Origin: Periplaneta americana
Taxonomy: Eukaryota > Arthropoda > Insecta > Blattodea > Blattidae
DNA length: 64,000 bases
Assembly: GCF_040183065.1 (NCBI RefSeq)
Contig: NW_027185502.1
Coordinates: 3,213,501 to 3,277,500, forward strand
Reading direction: 5' to 3'
The notes under the pieces were generated by a model. It saw only the letters and a list, made by a program, of their open reading frames with translations. It ran no database searches and had not been told where the DNA came from. Both the position numbers and the translations under genes were made by a program. Below are positions 10,405 through 21,865 of the stretch, in pieces (the first letter of the stretch is position 1; each line of letters opens with the position of its first letter).

Positions 10405-13400
10405 TTGGCACATAGCCATGGTGGAGCGGAGTCGGACAGGAAGACTCAGAGGGTGAGGTGTTTCAACTGCCAAGAGTTGGGCACTCATCTGAGTCGGAAC
10501 TGTCCGAAACCAAGGACGCTTCGCTGCATGCGGTGTGGGCAGGCGGGCCACACCAAGTTTGCGTGTCCAAACCGCCCCATGGGAGAAGCAGCCAGCAAGG
10601 TGCCAGACCGGAACACAACGGTAAGACTAGTTGACGGCAACAGTAGTAATTTATACAGAAAGACTGCATGGGGCAAAGGCGGGGAACGCATCCTCGTATA
10701 TCTGGACACTGGCAGCGAGTTTAACATTGTCACCGAGCAGTGTGCTATGCGGGTGTCCAGGGGCGAGATGCGTCCTACAGCAGTAGTGCTGCGAGGGTTC
10801 GGTGGTGGTACCATACGGGGTGCAGGTGAGGTCACTCTAGATCTGATGGTAGATGAGATCCCTCTCACAGTTGATGCTATAGTGGTGCCGTGCAGTCTGG
10901 ACGGTGTGGACGTGCTGTTGGGTCAACCAGCGCTGAAAGGCGAGGTGGCGCTGGTGGTAGCAAGGGGAGTAGCTACACTAACTCGGCAGGACAATCTCAT
11001 CCAGACAATTACGCTGGACAAGGATGATCTGGTGAATGAAGAACGATACCAGGTAAGAACTGCCTCGGAGGTCACCTTGGTTCCAGGGACAGCAACCACG
11101 GTGAGTGTCAGAGTGGAAGGGGTCGATTCTGGCAAGGAAGTGCTGGTGGGAGCTCGGAGACATGAGGAGCAAGGGTCCTGGATAGCGATGCCAAACACGG
11201 TGCTGCAGGCAGGTGATAACCAGCAGTTAACGGTGAGTAATCTTGGTAGACAATCTGTGGTGTGGAAGGCGAATCATCTGATCGCCAGGGCGCGGCTTTG
11301 TGAGTCTCGTAGGGCGTACCAAGTGAATCGGGTGATAGAAAGTGACCAAGACGATGTTGCAGTGGACCTGTCCAATATCGATGTCGGTGACATTAGCGCA
11401 GAGGACCGGTTACAACTAGTTAACTTGCTGAGTAAGATGGCGACATGCTTCTCAGTGGGAGATACTGATCTGGGATTAACTCATCTAGGCGAGATGAAAA
11501 TTCAGGTAACCTCTGAAAGGCCGGTGTATCATCGTCCCTACAGACTTTCAATTGCGGAGAGAGCGATGGTTCGGGAAAAAGTGCAAGGCTTGTTGGCTGG
11601 TGGTGTCATCAGGGAGTCTGAATCTGAGTATGCGAGCCCCATATTACTGATACCTAAGAAGAATGGTGATAGCCGCTTGTGTGTAGATTACAGGGCATTG
11701 AACCGGGTCATGGTGAAGGATCGGTACCCAATGCCGTTGGTGAGTGATCAGCTAGACAAGCTAGCCGGAAGCTGCTACTTCACTACATTGGATCTGGCAC
11801 AAGGCTATCATCAGGTGCCCATACACCCAGACTCAATTCAGAAGACTGCATTCATTACTCCGGATGGACATTACGAATACTTGAGAGTCCCTTTTGGCCT
11901 GGCGAACGGCCCAGCAGTATTTCAGCGCGTCATCAACAAGATGTTGAGCGGATTAGAAGCTGATTCTGTGCTGGCGTATATGGATGATCTTCTAATCCCA
12001 ACGAAGACCGTCGAATCTGGCTTGAAGTTGCTGGAGAGGGTCCTGAAACTGGTGGCGGAGGCGGGCCTCAAGTTGAACCTGGCGAAGTGTGCCTTCTTGA
12101 AGAGTAGTCTGGTGTATCTGGGACATGAGATCAGTGCTGCAGGTGTGCAGCCGGGAAATAGAAAGATTCAGGCAGTGAAAGACTTTCCTACCCCGCAGAA
12201 TGTGCATGGTGTCAGGCAGTTCTTGGGACTGGTGAGTTATTTTCGGAAGTTTATCAGAAATTTTGCTGTGATTGCCAGGCCGCTGACAAACCTGACGAGG
12301 AAGGACGTTCCATGGTGTTGGGGCCCAGGGCAGGTTGAGGCGTTCTCGCAACTGAAACAGTTTCTGATTGACAGGCCAGTATTGGCATTATATGATAGCG
12401 AGGCTGAAACTGAAGTACATACTGATGCCTGCAAGTTGAGACTGGGTGGCATATTGGTGCAGAGGCAGGCGGATGGCAATCTGCGCCCAGTAATGTATTT
12501 CAGTCGCAGTACAACTCTGGCAGAACAGGCGTATCACAGTTATGAACTGGAGACATTAGCGTTGGTCGAAACGGTGAGGCGTTTCCGTATCTATTTGGTG
12601 GGCATTCATTTCAGGGCAATCACAGATTGTTCTGCAGTGCGGGCAACCTTGGTGAAGCGGGACCTGGTTCCGCGGGTGGCTCGGTGGTGGATGGCTCTCC
12701 AGGAGTATGACATGGAGTTGGAGTACCGTCCTGGAGCAAAAATGCAACATGTGGATGCATTGAGCCGAAATCCAGTGAATGTCCATCTAGTAAGCATGTC
12801 TCAAGGTGATTGGTTCTTCACTGTACAACTGCAGGATGACAAGACTCAGAACATCGTCACGGCATTGACGCAGGACACGGCAGACAAGAGTCTCAAGGCG
12901 AACTACATGGTGAAGGAAGGGAGACTCTACCGGAGAACTCAGGTGGGAAACAGGCTGTATGTGCCAGCGATGGCCAGGTTCAATTTGATGCGTAAGCACC
13001 ATGATGAGGCTGGCCATCCCGGGTATGAAAGGTGTCTGAGGTTCATCAAGGAGACCTATTGGTTTCCTAGTATGGGCCGTTTTGTCCGAAAATATGTGAA
13101 TGCCTGTCCGAGCTGCGCATTCAGCAAGGGTGGACATGGGCGACAAGAAGGTTCGCTACACCCCATCAGGAAGCCCTTCATACCCCTGGACACGGTGCAC
13201 ATTGACCATCTGGGGCCATTTGCTAGGAGTATGAAAGGGAACAGTTATGTACTGATGGTGGTGGACGCGTTCACAAAATTCACCTGGGCGAAGGTCACTC
13301 GAACCCTCCGTTCGACAGAGGCCATTGAGAAACTGAAGGAGATATTTAGCGATTTTGGATATCCAAGGCGACTTATCTCTGACAGGGGACTGGCGTTTAC

Positions 13401-14130
13401 CAGCAAGGCGTTTGCTGAGTTTCTGGCGGGGCGGGGTGTGCGGCATGTGCTGAATGCTATTGCCACACCCAGGGCGAATGGTCAGGTGGAAAGACAGAAT
13501 CACACTATACTTAATGCGATTGGGGCGAGCACAGAGTGTGAATCACGGTGGGATGAGAAGCTGAGTGAGATTGTGTGGGGCATGAACCGCTGTGTCAACA
13601 GCAGTACTGGTTTTTCTCCTGCGCAGCTCATGTTTTCTCACCAAGGTGGAGCCATGGCGGACCTGTCTGGTGGAGTACAGGAAGTCAATATGGCAGAAGA
13701 GGGCGAAACATTTGAGGACATTCAGCAGGCGGTCCTCAGGTGTAGGGACAAGGCGGCAGAGAACCTGACCAAGGTGGAAAGGGCGATGAAAGCGCGCTAT
13801 GACCGAGGGCGGAAGGTCGCAAATCAGTATCAGGTAGGTGATCTGGTGCTATGGCGAGAGGCGAACACATGTTCTGGCGAAAAGGGAGTCAACCGCAAGT
13901 TGTTGAACAAGTATGGTGGTCCGTACAGGGTTTCCAAGGTGCTCGGAAATGACAGGTATCAGGTGAGTGCTGTCAAAGGCATGCGGGGATACCGCAACTT
14001 TTCAGCCACAGTAGCAGTGGATTCACTCAGGCGGTATCACAGCACAGTTCCTGGAGGTGAACCAGGAGACAATGGTGACGAGGAGACTTTGACTGACAGA
14101 CAGGACTTGATTGACCTGCTGGAGAGTTGA
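10405..14130 (+). mobile_element. Ty3/Gypsy retrotransposon polyprotein (intact pol, no capsid or LTRs seen)
   Basis: One uninterrupted frame of about 1241 codons. The order is: two CCHC zinc knuckles (C19-C22-H28-C33 and C41-C44-H49-C54); aspartic protease with DTGS near residue 101; reverse transcriptase with YMDD at about 525-528; RNase H with HTDACK (Asp near 674); integrase HHCC beginning at His 865; integrase catalytic Asp 934, Asp 993 and Glu 1029 (D-35-E spacing); and a C-terminal GPF/Y-like KYGGPYRV segment without chromodomain. The protease-RT-RNaseH-integrase order defines Ty3/Gypsy. The frame is open back to about 10327 but has no in-frame ATG before the second knuckle, and no capsid region or matching LTRs were found, so the 5' part is missing. 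Its GC-rich codons contrast with the AT-rich surroundings, suggesting recent arrival. No env frame follows. Confidence 0.93.
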
Positions 14131-14455
14131 GAATTAATGGGGACATTAATTTTGCAGGATGGCCGAATGTAAAACGAGCCAGGGCGAGTGCCTGCTGTTT
14201 CCAACAGGTGGCAGCACGCACAAGGCACGGAGGAGTCGGGCATCGGATGGTCGGCAGGTGGCAGCAGGAGGGGGGCACGCGGAGAATTGGCAGGCATCGT
14301 CTCGTCCACTTGGTTGAGAGGCGTGCTCGCGGCAAGGTGTGATTGTGAGACAAGAGCAAGAGGAAGCAGTGACTATACCCGTGGAGATTAGAGACAGCCA
14401 AGTATTGCGTGTGATAGAAAATAAACTACAGGCGTATCTTAAAGGTGTACTAACA
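14131..14455 (+). mobile_element. 3' untranslated flank of the Gypsy element
   Basis: GC-rich, non-coding sequence continues past the pol stop for about 320 bp, including a G-rich purine tract near 14262-14273 that could be a polypurine tract. Composition then drops sharply to mitochondrial-type AT-rich DNA. No copy of this stretch was found upstream of pol, so a 3' LTR cannot be demonstrated. Confidence 0.5.
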
Positions 14456-15206
14456 GAATATTTTCTTTATTGGCCCTATATTTATAATTTATAATGAATA
14501 TTCTATTAATTGTTGGTAACTCGATTTTTTGTTAATATAAGGTTATATATATATATATAAATTAATTATTTAAATAAAATAACCTATTTTACTAAAAAAT
14601 AGGTTTATTTATATTATAATAATTAATTTATATATAATACAGATTATCTATGAATATACAGCATTATTGTTGAAAAATAGAGGTATATATATATATTTAT
14701 ATTAATATAAATCTAAATTATTGATATATATATTATTTATATAAAAAATATATTCTTGTTAAATCTATTTATCAATAATTAATTATTTAAAATAGGACCT
14801 TATATATATATATATACTTATATGAAAAAAATAATTGACGGTATATAAATATTATTGATAGTAGTATTAAGCCTTTAATGTACAAATAATAGTAATAGTA
14901 TAACTACAGATCTCATTTTAATAAATATTAAAAAAAAATGAGATCTGTAGTTATACTATTACTATTAAAGAGAAGAAATAATTTTATTATACACTAGGGT
15001 GAATGCTTCAGTTTTTTTTTTATTGTTCCGTATTTTTAAGTGTTTCATTAAGAGTTGAGAGTTGATGTAGAAGCTGCTTTGTGTTGAGGTAATGTTGTGA
15101 GTTGGTTAAAATGTACGGAGAAATTCGGGTTTTACTTTTTTTTTTTTTATCTTATTTAGCCTTTACTTTTTTGTTTAAGCTCTATTTTTGTCTAAGTGTT
15201 TGTTTA
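14456..15206. other. Mitochondrial control region (A+T-rich region) copy
   Basis: About 750 bp, extremely AT-rich, with several (TA)n runs, lying directly before 12S as in insect mtDNA. It contains the large stem-loop annotated separately and a smaller 10-bp stem (14581-14590 with 14596-14605). In mitochondria this region carries replication and transcription start signals; in the nucleus it should be inert. Confidence 0.8.
14887..14967. promoter_or_regulatory. 33-bp perfect stem-loop in the control region
   Basis: The arm at 14887-14919 (TAATAGTAATAGTATAACTA... ending CTCATTTT) is exactly complementary to 14935-14967, leaving a 15-base A/T loop. Insect control regions often hold one conserved stem-loop proposed to mark second-strand replication initiation; that role is inferred from position. 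Confidence 0.8.
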
Positions 15207-16010
15207 ATGAGTTTTATTCTTGCTTATTTATTTGCTTTTAAATTGTTTTATATGTAAGTTTTTGCATGATTTATTTATTTTGTCTTAATGATCATTTAAT
15301 TTGTTGTTTTATTCGCATTAATAAGTTTTATAAATTTATGGAAATTTGATTTGGTAATTTTGATTTATTATTGGTAGAATTTGTGCCAGCATCCGCGGTT
15401 ATACAATGAATATGAGTAAATCTTTTTAGTTAAAGTAGTTAAGAGTTATTTTGGAGGTTATTTTATTATTTTTGGGTGAAATCTTAATGTTTATTATGAC
15501 TTTATTTCATTTGAGGCTATGAAATCTTTTGTTTTAAACTAGGATTACATACCCTATTATTTTGGATATAAATTATTATTAACTTGAGTAGTATTAGTTA
15601 AGGTCTTGAAACTTATAGAATTTGGCGGTATTTTAGTCTTTTTAGAGGAATCTGTTCCTTAATCGATAGTCCGCGTTGAACCTTACCAAGGCTAATATAT
15701 GTATACCGCAGTTATAATTAAAATCTTTTTAGAGTTAATGGAATTTTCTTAATTTAGTTAATTAAATTATTTCAGGTCAAGGTGCAGTTCATGTTTTGGT
15801 GGAGATGGATTACATTTATATTAATTATTGGAATATTATTTGGAACTTTATTATGAAATTGGATTTAATTGTAATTTTTTGTAGATTGTAATAGTGATTT
15901 TGGCTCTAAAATATGTACACATCGCCCGTCACTCTCATTATTTATTAATTGAGATAAGTCGTAACATAGTGGTTGTACCGGAAGGTGTGGCTGGAATGAA
16001 TAGTATAATA
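15207..16010 (+). rRNA. rrnS: 12S (small subunit) mitochondrial rRNA, numt copy
   Basis: Conserved small-subunit words appear in order: GTGCCAGCATCCGCGGTTAT near 15385, AACTAGGATTACATACCCTA near 15537, and GTACACATCGCCCGTCACTC with AAGTCGTAACATAGT near the 3' end. The length of about 800 bases matches insect 12S. The 5' end is estimated from the TTTTATATGTAAGTTTTTG region and could shift by some tens of bases. No obvious deletions are seen. As a nuclear copy it should not be functional. Confidence 0.9.
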
Positions 16011-16081
16011 CAGATTAAATCTTTAAGTTAAGAGCTTCATTTACACTGAATAATTTTATCGTGCAATTCGATATAATCTGA
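16011..16081 (+). tRNA. trnV: tRNA-Val (TAC), mitochondrial, numt copy
   Basis: The acceptor CAGATTA pairs with TAATCTG at the other end; the anticodon loop TTTACAC carries TAC. It sits between 12S and 16S, the standard insect position. 71 bases. Confidence 0.85.
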
Positions 16082-17375
16082 AATATTATATAAATTATTT
16101 TCTGTTTTTATTTATATTTTTGTATTAAAATTAATTGATTGTTTTGTATATGTTGTTGATTAAATTTTTTTAATTATAGTTTATTTTCACTGTAAAGGTT
16201 ATTTTATTAATTTATGGAAGTAGATTTTTGTTGTACCTTGTGTATCAGGGTTTATTAAATTATATTATATATATTTTTTGTTTCCCGATGTTGAAGGATC
16301 TAATTGGTTATTTTAGTTACTGTTTTATAATTATTAATAATTATTATTTAGTAGTGAGATGTTATTCGGCTTTAATGGTTTCTGGTTTTTCAGGAAATGA
16401 ATTTAATTCATATATTATTATTTATATTTCTATCTTTTTAGTTTTTATTTTATTAATATTAATATTATGGGGGATAAGCTCTTTAACATATTTTTATAAT
16501 TATTATTATTTTTGGGTGATGTTGGTTTTATAATAATTATCATTTTAAGTTTGTTAAAATTTTATTTTTTTAGGTTTTGATTTATTAATATTTAATTGTT
16601 TTATTGAAATTTTTTATTAAATTATTATTTATTTATAATTATGATGGAATTAGTAATTTTCTAATTATACTATTAGGTTTTTGTTAAAATTTTAAAAGGA
16701 ACTAGGCAAATAAATTTATTCTCGCATGTTTACCAAAAACATCTTTTCTTGAATTTTTATATGAAATATAACCTGCCCACTGATTGATTTTGAAGGGCCG
16801 CGGTATTTTGACCGTGCAAAGGTAGCATAATCATTAGTCTTTTAATTGTGGACTGGAATGAATGGTTGGACGAGGAATATACTGTTTCTTATTATTTGGT
16901 TGAATTTAATTTTTGAGTTAAAAAGCTTAAATTTATTTATAGGACGAGAAGACCCTATAGAGTTTATATATATTATTTTATTTATTTGTGTTTGTATATT
17001 TTACTTAGTATTTGATATATTTTATTGGGGTGATTGGAAGAATTAATTAACTCTTTTTGTTTAGTATACATTTATTTATGAATACTTGATCCAATTTTGT
17101 TGATTATAAGATTAAATTACCTTAGGGATAACAGCGTAATCTTTTTTGAGAGTTCTTATTAATAAATGGGTTTGCGACCTCGATGTTGGATTAAGATTTA
17201 ATTTGGGTGTAGAATTTCAATTTGTTTAGGTCTGTTCGACCTTTAAAATCTTACATGATCTGAGTTCAGACCGGCGAGAGCCATGTCAGTTTCTATCTAT
17301 AATAAATTTTATATCTTAGTACGAGAGGACCAGATATTTAGAATAATTTTTTATTTATGATTATTATTAATTATT
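16082..17375 (+). rRNA. rrnL: 16S (large subunit) mitochondrial rRNA, numt copy
   Basis: About 1294 bases between tRNA-Val and tRNA-Leu. Conserved domain IV-V words are present: GCCGCGGTATTTTGACCGTG near 16797, GACGAGAAGACCCTATAGAG near 16943, TTAGGGATAACAGCGTAATC near 17123 and TAGTACGAGAGGACCAGATA near 17317. Open frames within it (for example 16228-16533) are chance readings in rRNA. End points are set by the flanking tRNAs. Confidence 0.92.
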
Positions 17376-17441
17376 ACTGTTTTGGCAGATAAGTGCAATG
17401 GATTTAGAATCTTTGAATATAGATTTATTCTATAAATAGTA
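17376..17441 (+). tRNA. trnL1: tRNA-Leu (TAG, CUN), mitochondrial, numt copy
   Basis: The acceptor ACTGTTT pairs with AAATAGT; the anticodon loop TTTAGAA carries TAG. It lies between 16S and ND1 as in the ancestral insect order. Confidence 0.88.
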
Positions 17442-17444
17442 TTT

Positions 17445-18392
17445 ATGTTTAGGGAGATTTTTAGTTTATTTATTATTTTTATTTTGTTGATTATCTTTGT
17501 TATGGTTGGTGTTGCTTTTTTGACCTTATTAGAGCGTAAGGTTCTTGGATATATTCATATTCGTAAAGGTCCTAATAAGGTTGGTTTTATAGGTATTTTG
17601 CAGCCTTTTAGAGATGCAATTAAACTTTTTACTAGGGAACAGACATTTCCTTTTTTGTCTAACTATTTATGTTATTACTTTGCTCCTCTTTTTAGATTAT
17701 TTTTGTCTTTGCTAGTATGGTTTGTAATTCCTTATTTTACTGGTTTTATTTCTTTTGAGTTGGGGTTATTATTTTTTCTTTGTCGTACTAGTTTGGGTGT
17801 TTATACTGTTATAATTGCGAGTTGATCATCTAATTCTAATTATGCATTGTTAGGGGGATTACGTGCTGTTGCTCAAACAATTTCTTACGAGGTTAGATTG
17901 GCTTTAATTCTTCTATCTTTTGTATTTTTAGTAGGTAGTTATAATTTAATAATGTTTTATGATTTTCAAGTTTACGTTTGAACAATTTTTTTTACATTTC
18001 CTTTATCAATAATTTGGTTTACTTCATGTTTAGCTGAAACCAATCGTACCCCTTTTGATTTTGCTGAAGGGGAATCTGAGCTGGTTTCAGGTTTTAATGT
18101 TGAGTACAGAAGAGGTGGTTTTGCATTAATTTTTTTGGCTGAGTATGCTAGTATTTTATTTATAAGAATATTATTTTGTATTATTTTTTTAGGTAGTGAT
18201 ATTAATTCTATATTTTTTTATTTTAAACTTTCTTTTCTTTCTTTTATATTTATTTGAGTTCGTGGTACAATACCACGTTTTCGTTATGATAGGTTGATAT
18301 ATTTGGCTTGAAAGAGATTTTTACCATTATCATTAAATTACTTATTATTTTTTTTGGGTATTAGGGTTTATTTATTTTTATTGTTGGTTTAG
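17445..18392 (+). pseudogene. nad1: NADH dehydrogenase subunit 1, full-length numt copy
   Basis: Read with the invertebrate mitochondrial code from ATG at 17445 to TAG at 18390-18392, the frame gives 315 residues with no interruption, matching normal insect ND1. Conserved ND1 segments include [20 protein letters not shown] near residue 27 and [20 protein letters not shown] near residue 205. TGA codons (first at 17823) encode Trp in mitochondria, so the nuclear code would stop after 126 residues. ND1 is a membrane subunit of respiratory complex I; in the nucleus this copy cannot make it. The complete absence of lesions argues for a very young insertion or assembled mtDNA. Confidence 0.93.
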
Positions 18393-18409
18393 GTGTATTA
18401 ATTTAAGTA

Positions 18410-18480
18410 AAGTTAATAGAAGATTTTAACTTCTTTCTTATGCTTTCAAAACATATACTTTTCTTTAAAGCTTTTTAACT
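18410..18480 (-). tRNA. trnS2: tRNA-Ser (TGA, UCN), mitochondrial, numt copy
   Basis: On the minus strand AGTTAA pairs with TTAACT in the acceptor stem; the loop TTTGAAA carries anticodon TGA. It lies between ND1 and CytB on the CytB strand, the standard insect arrangement. Confidence 0.82.
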
Positions 18481-19614
18481 TTAATCATTTAAGTTATCTC
18501 AAAATTTTGTTACTATCGGGTGAATAATGTAATATAAGAAATATAGGACTGTTAAGATTTGTCCAGTAATAATATAAGGATCTTCTACTGGTCGTGCTCC
18601 AATCCATGTTAATAGAATTACAATATTTGTTATTAATCAGAATATAATCTGATTAATTGGGTAAAATTGTATACCTCGGAAATTTGAATTATATATAGGC
18701 ATAATAAACAAGATTGCGATTGATATTACCAGAGCAATAACACCTCCTAATTTGTTTGGGATTGATCGTAAAATTGCATATGCAAATAGGAAATATCATT
18801 CGGGTTGAATGTGGACTGGGGTAACTAATGGGTTTGCTGGGGTAAAATTATCCGGATCTCCTAAAATATATGGTTCTTTTAGTGATAATGATGTTAATAA
18901 TATGATTAGGATTAAAAAACCTACAACGTCTTTAATTGTAAAGTAGGGATGGAATGGAATTTTATCAATATTTCTATTTAATCCTGTGGGATTATTTGAT
19001 CCTGTCTGATGTAAAAATAGCAGATGTACTATTACGGCTGCTATTACAATAAATGGGAGTAGAAAGTGGAATGTAAAGAATCGATTAAGTGTTGCGTTAT
19101 CTACTGCAAAACCACCTCATACTCATTGTACTAAGTCAAGGCCTAAATATGGAATTGCTGATAAAAGATTTGTGATTACGGTTGCACCTCAAAATGATAT
19201 TTGCCCTCATGGGAGAACATAGCCTATAAAAGCTGTTGCTATTGTTAAGAATAAAATAATTACACCTACAGATCAGGTATGTAAGAATTTATATGATCCG
19301 TAATATATTCCTCGTCCAATATGCATGTAGATACATATGAAGAATATAGATGCTCCGTTTGCATGTAAAGTTCGTAATAGTCAACCATAATTTACATCAC
19401 GGCAAATGTGGGCAGTTCTTGAAAAAGCTATTTCAATGTTAGGACAGTAGTGTATTGCTAGAAATAATCCTGTAACAGTTTGTATTACTAGACATAATCC
19501 TAATAGTGAGCCAAAATTTCATCATGCTCTAATATTAGATGGTGTTGGTAAATCAATTAGGGCATTGTTGGCAATTTTAAATAATGGGTGTCTAATTCGT
19601 ATAGGTTTATTCAT
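18481..19614 (-). pseudogene. cob: Cytochrome b, full-length numt copy
   Basis: ATG at 19614 to TAA at 18481-18483 gives 377 residues under the invertebrate mitochondrial code without a stop or frameshift. Diagnostic parts include [12 protein letters not shown] near the N-terminus, the heme-region [12 protein letters not shown], the Qo motif [20 protein letters not shown] and a C-terminal FWDNLND. Length equals that of insect cytochrome b. Its product is the core of complex III. Trp is encoded by TGA at many sites, so the nuclear code reads only short pieces. The ATG overlaps the ND6 stop (TAATG), the usual mitochondrial overlap. Confidence 0.94.
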
Positions 19615-20114
19615 TAATTTATTTGACGTAGAGGTCCTTTTAAAATATTTGTAATTTTTACTACTACAATTAATGTTAAAAATAAATAAGAAGCAAGTAT
19701 AATAGTAATTAAGTTTGTTGGTTGATTATATAACTTTGCTAATGAATTCATGATTTCATTTTGTTTATTATAAATATTTTCATGAACTATAAGTTCAATA
19801 TTATTAATTATTAAATCTGTGTTAGTAACTAATGATAGTATTGTAATAATAATAATTATAATTATTAATATTTTGGTTGATATATAAAATATTTCATTTG
19901 AGGCTAGTCTTGTAACGTAAATAAATAATACTAGTATTCCCCCTAAGAAGATTAAAAATAGGATATATGGAAATCAAAATCTTTGTGATAATAGACCTCT
20001 TATTATGCATACAATAATTGTTTGGATTAATAATATAAGTCCTATTGCCAATGGATGTCTTATTTGTGTAAAAATTATTCTTGCAGTTAGTATTATAATC
20101 ATAATATTTTTAAT
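19614..20114 (-). pseudogene. nad6: NADH dehydrogenase subunit 6, full-length numt copy
   Basis: Starting from ATT at 20114 (an in-frame ATG lies at 20102) the frame runs to TAA at 19614-19616, about 166 residues, open under the mitochondrial code. It shows the hydrophobic ND6 pattern with FLGGMLVLFIYVTSLASNE in the middle and ends LKGPLRQMN. It lies directly upstream of CytB with a one-base overlap, the conserved ND6-CytB transcription unit. The exact start codon is uncertain. Normal product: a membrane subunit of complex I. Confidence 0.88.
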
Positions 20115-20116
20115 AT

Positions 20117-20181
20117 CAGAAAGTAGTTTATTTAAAATATTAGTTTTGGGAATTAATGAAGAGATATAATCTTTTTTCTGA
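20117..20181 (+). tRNA. trnP: tRNA-Pro (TGG), mitochondrial, numt copy
   Basis: The acceptor CAGAAAG pairs with TTTTCTG; the anticodon loop TTTGGGA carries TGG. It abuts tRNA-Thr on the opposite strand, as in insects. Confidence 0.85.
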
Positions 20182-20245
20182 AGTTTTAAAAGGTGTTCCT
20201 TATTTTTGGTTTACAAGACCAATATTTTTGTTAAATTATTAAAAC
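20182..20245 (-). tRNA. trnT: tRNA-Thr (TGT), mitochondrial, numt copy
   Basis: On the minus strand GTTTTAA pairs with TTAAAAC; the loop CTTGTAA carries TGT. It lies directly before ND4L. Confidence 0.85.
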
Positions 20246-20247
20246 TA

Positions 20248-20532
20248 ATGAAAATTATCTTTTTTTCTGTTATATTTTTTTGTGGTATTTGGGTTTTCTC
20301 TTCTAATCGTAAACATTTACTTGTTACATTATTAAGTTTAGAATTTATTGTTTTAATTTTGTTTTTAATATTATATACTTATCTGAACGGTTTTAATTAT
20401 GAATTATTTTTTAGAATAATTTTTTTGACATTTTCTGTTTGTGAAGGTGCTTTGGGTTTATCTATTTTAGTTTCTATAATTCGTAGTTATGGTAATGACT
20501 ACTTTCAATCATATGTTATATTACAATGTTAA
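20248..20532 (+). pseudogene. nad4L: NADH dehydrogenase subunit 4L, full-length numt copy
   Basis: ATG at 20248 to TAA at 20530-20532, 94 residues, open. Typical ND4L features are [19 protein letters not shown] and the C-terminal [20 protein letters not shown] with its membrane-embedded Glu. The stop overlaps the ND4 start by seven bases (ATGTTAA), the conserved insect overlap, so ND4L and ND4 form a bicistronic unit in mitochondria. This copy also reads open under the standard code because it happens to lack TGA, but translation there would mis-assign ATA and AGA. Confidence 0.93.
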
Positions 20533-21861
20533 AATTCCTAATATATTTAATTTTTTTGATCCCTTTATGTTTATTAGGTAATTCTTGATGAATAATTCAG
20601 TCATTAATATTTCTTTTATGCTTTTTATTTATATTTTCTATATCTGGTTTATTTTATTGAGGTAATTTAAGTTACTTATTTGGTAGAGATTTAATTTCCT
20701 TTGGTCTAATTTTGTTGAGATTATGAATTTGTGTATTAATAATTATAGCGAGAGAATCTATTTTTCGTTATAATTATTATAGAGACTTTTTTTTATTTAT
20801 TATTCTTATTTTGATAATTATACTTTATTGTACTTTTGGTAGATTAAGAATATTTTCATTTTATTTATTTTTTGAGGGTAGTCTTATCCCAACCCTTTTT
20901 TTGATTTTGGGTTGGGGATACCAGCCTGAACGACTTCAGGCTGGTATTTATTTATTGTTTTATACTTTATTAGCATCTTTACCTTTATTAGTTGGTATAT
21001 TTTGAATTTATAATTTCTTAGGTCTGTTATATATCCCTTTATTGATCAATAATCTTTATATTAATAATTTATTTCATTTATGTATAATTATCGCATTTTT
21101 GGTTAGGATGCCTATATTTTTGGTTCATTTGTGGTTACCTAAAGCGCATGTAGAAGCTCCTGTTTCGGGGTCAATAATTTTAGCGGGTGTATTGCTAAAA
21201 TTAGGGGGATATGGATTATTACGTGTATTTGTAATTTTAGTTGAATTTTCTATACTTAATTATATTTGAATTTCTATTAGATTGATTGGCGGTGTAATTG
21301 TTAGATTAGTTTGTATGCGCCAAACTGATTTAGTCATTAATTGCTTATTCTTCTGTAGCTCATATAGGAATTGTTATTGGGGGTTTAATGACTTTAAATT
21401 ACTGGGGGTTTTGTGGATCATATATTTCAATAATTGCTCATGGTTTATGTTCTTCTGGTTTATTTTGCTTGGCAAATATTTCTTATGAGCGTTTAGGTAG
21501 ACGGAGACTACTAATTAATAAAGGTTTAATGGGATTTATGCCAAGAATAGCTATATGATGATTTTTGTTGAGATCTTGTAATATAGCAGCTCCTCCTTCA
21601 TTGAATTTATTAGGTGAAATTAGATTACTAAATAGTTTAGTAGGCTGATCGTGATTAACTATATACACTTTAATAATTTTATCTTTTTTTAGTGCTGCTT
21701 ATACTTTATACCTTTATTCATATAGTCAACATGGAATATATTATTCTGGTATTTATTCTTGTTCTTTAGGTTATTCTCGTGAATATTTATTATTATTTTT
21801 GCATTGATTTCCATTAAATATATTAATTTTGAATAGTGATGTTGTTGCATTTTGATTATAA
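20526..21861 (+). pseudogene. nad4: NADH dehydrogenase subunit 4, numt copy with a 2-base deletion
   Basis: ATG at 20526 to TAA at 21859-21861. The first part is open to MRQTDL at about 21333, where the next codons should begin with Lys-Ser but two bases (AA) are missing. After a shift to the neighbouring frame, ND4 homology resumes at [12 protein letters not shown] and continues to the end. The total of 1336 nt is exactly two short of a 446-codon reading. Conserved segments include [20 protein letters not shown] and [17 protein letters not shown]. This is the only clear coding lesion in the mitochondrial block away from its edge. It marks the copy as non-functional unless it is a sequencing error. 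Confidence 0.9.
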
Positions 21862-21865
21862 ATAT

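Noticed and set aside
10463-13503. Many minus-strand open frames of 60-127 codons opposite the Gypsy pol.
   Set aside because: They mirror the GC-rich pol coding sequence and have no motifs of their own.
14262-14273. Polypurine tract marking the start of a Gypsy 3' LTR.
   Set aside because: A G-rich run exists but no TG follows directly and no duplicate LTR is seen upstream, so the LTR cannot be claimed.
16228-16533. A 101-residue hydrophobic protein.
   Set aside because: Lies inside mitochondrial 16S rRNA; chance frame.
16846-17046. A 66-residue protein.
   Set aside because: Also inside 16S rRNA, overlapping its most conserved domain.
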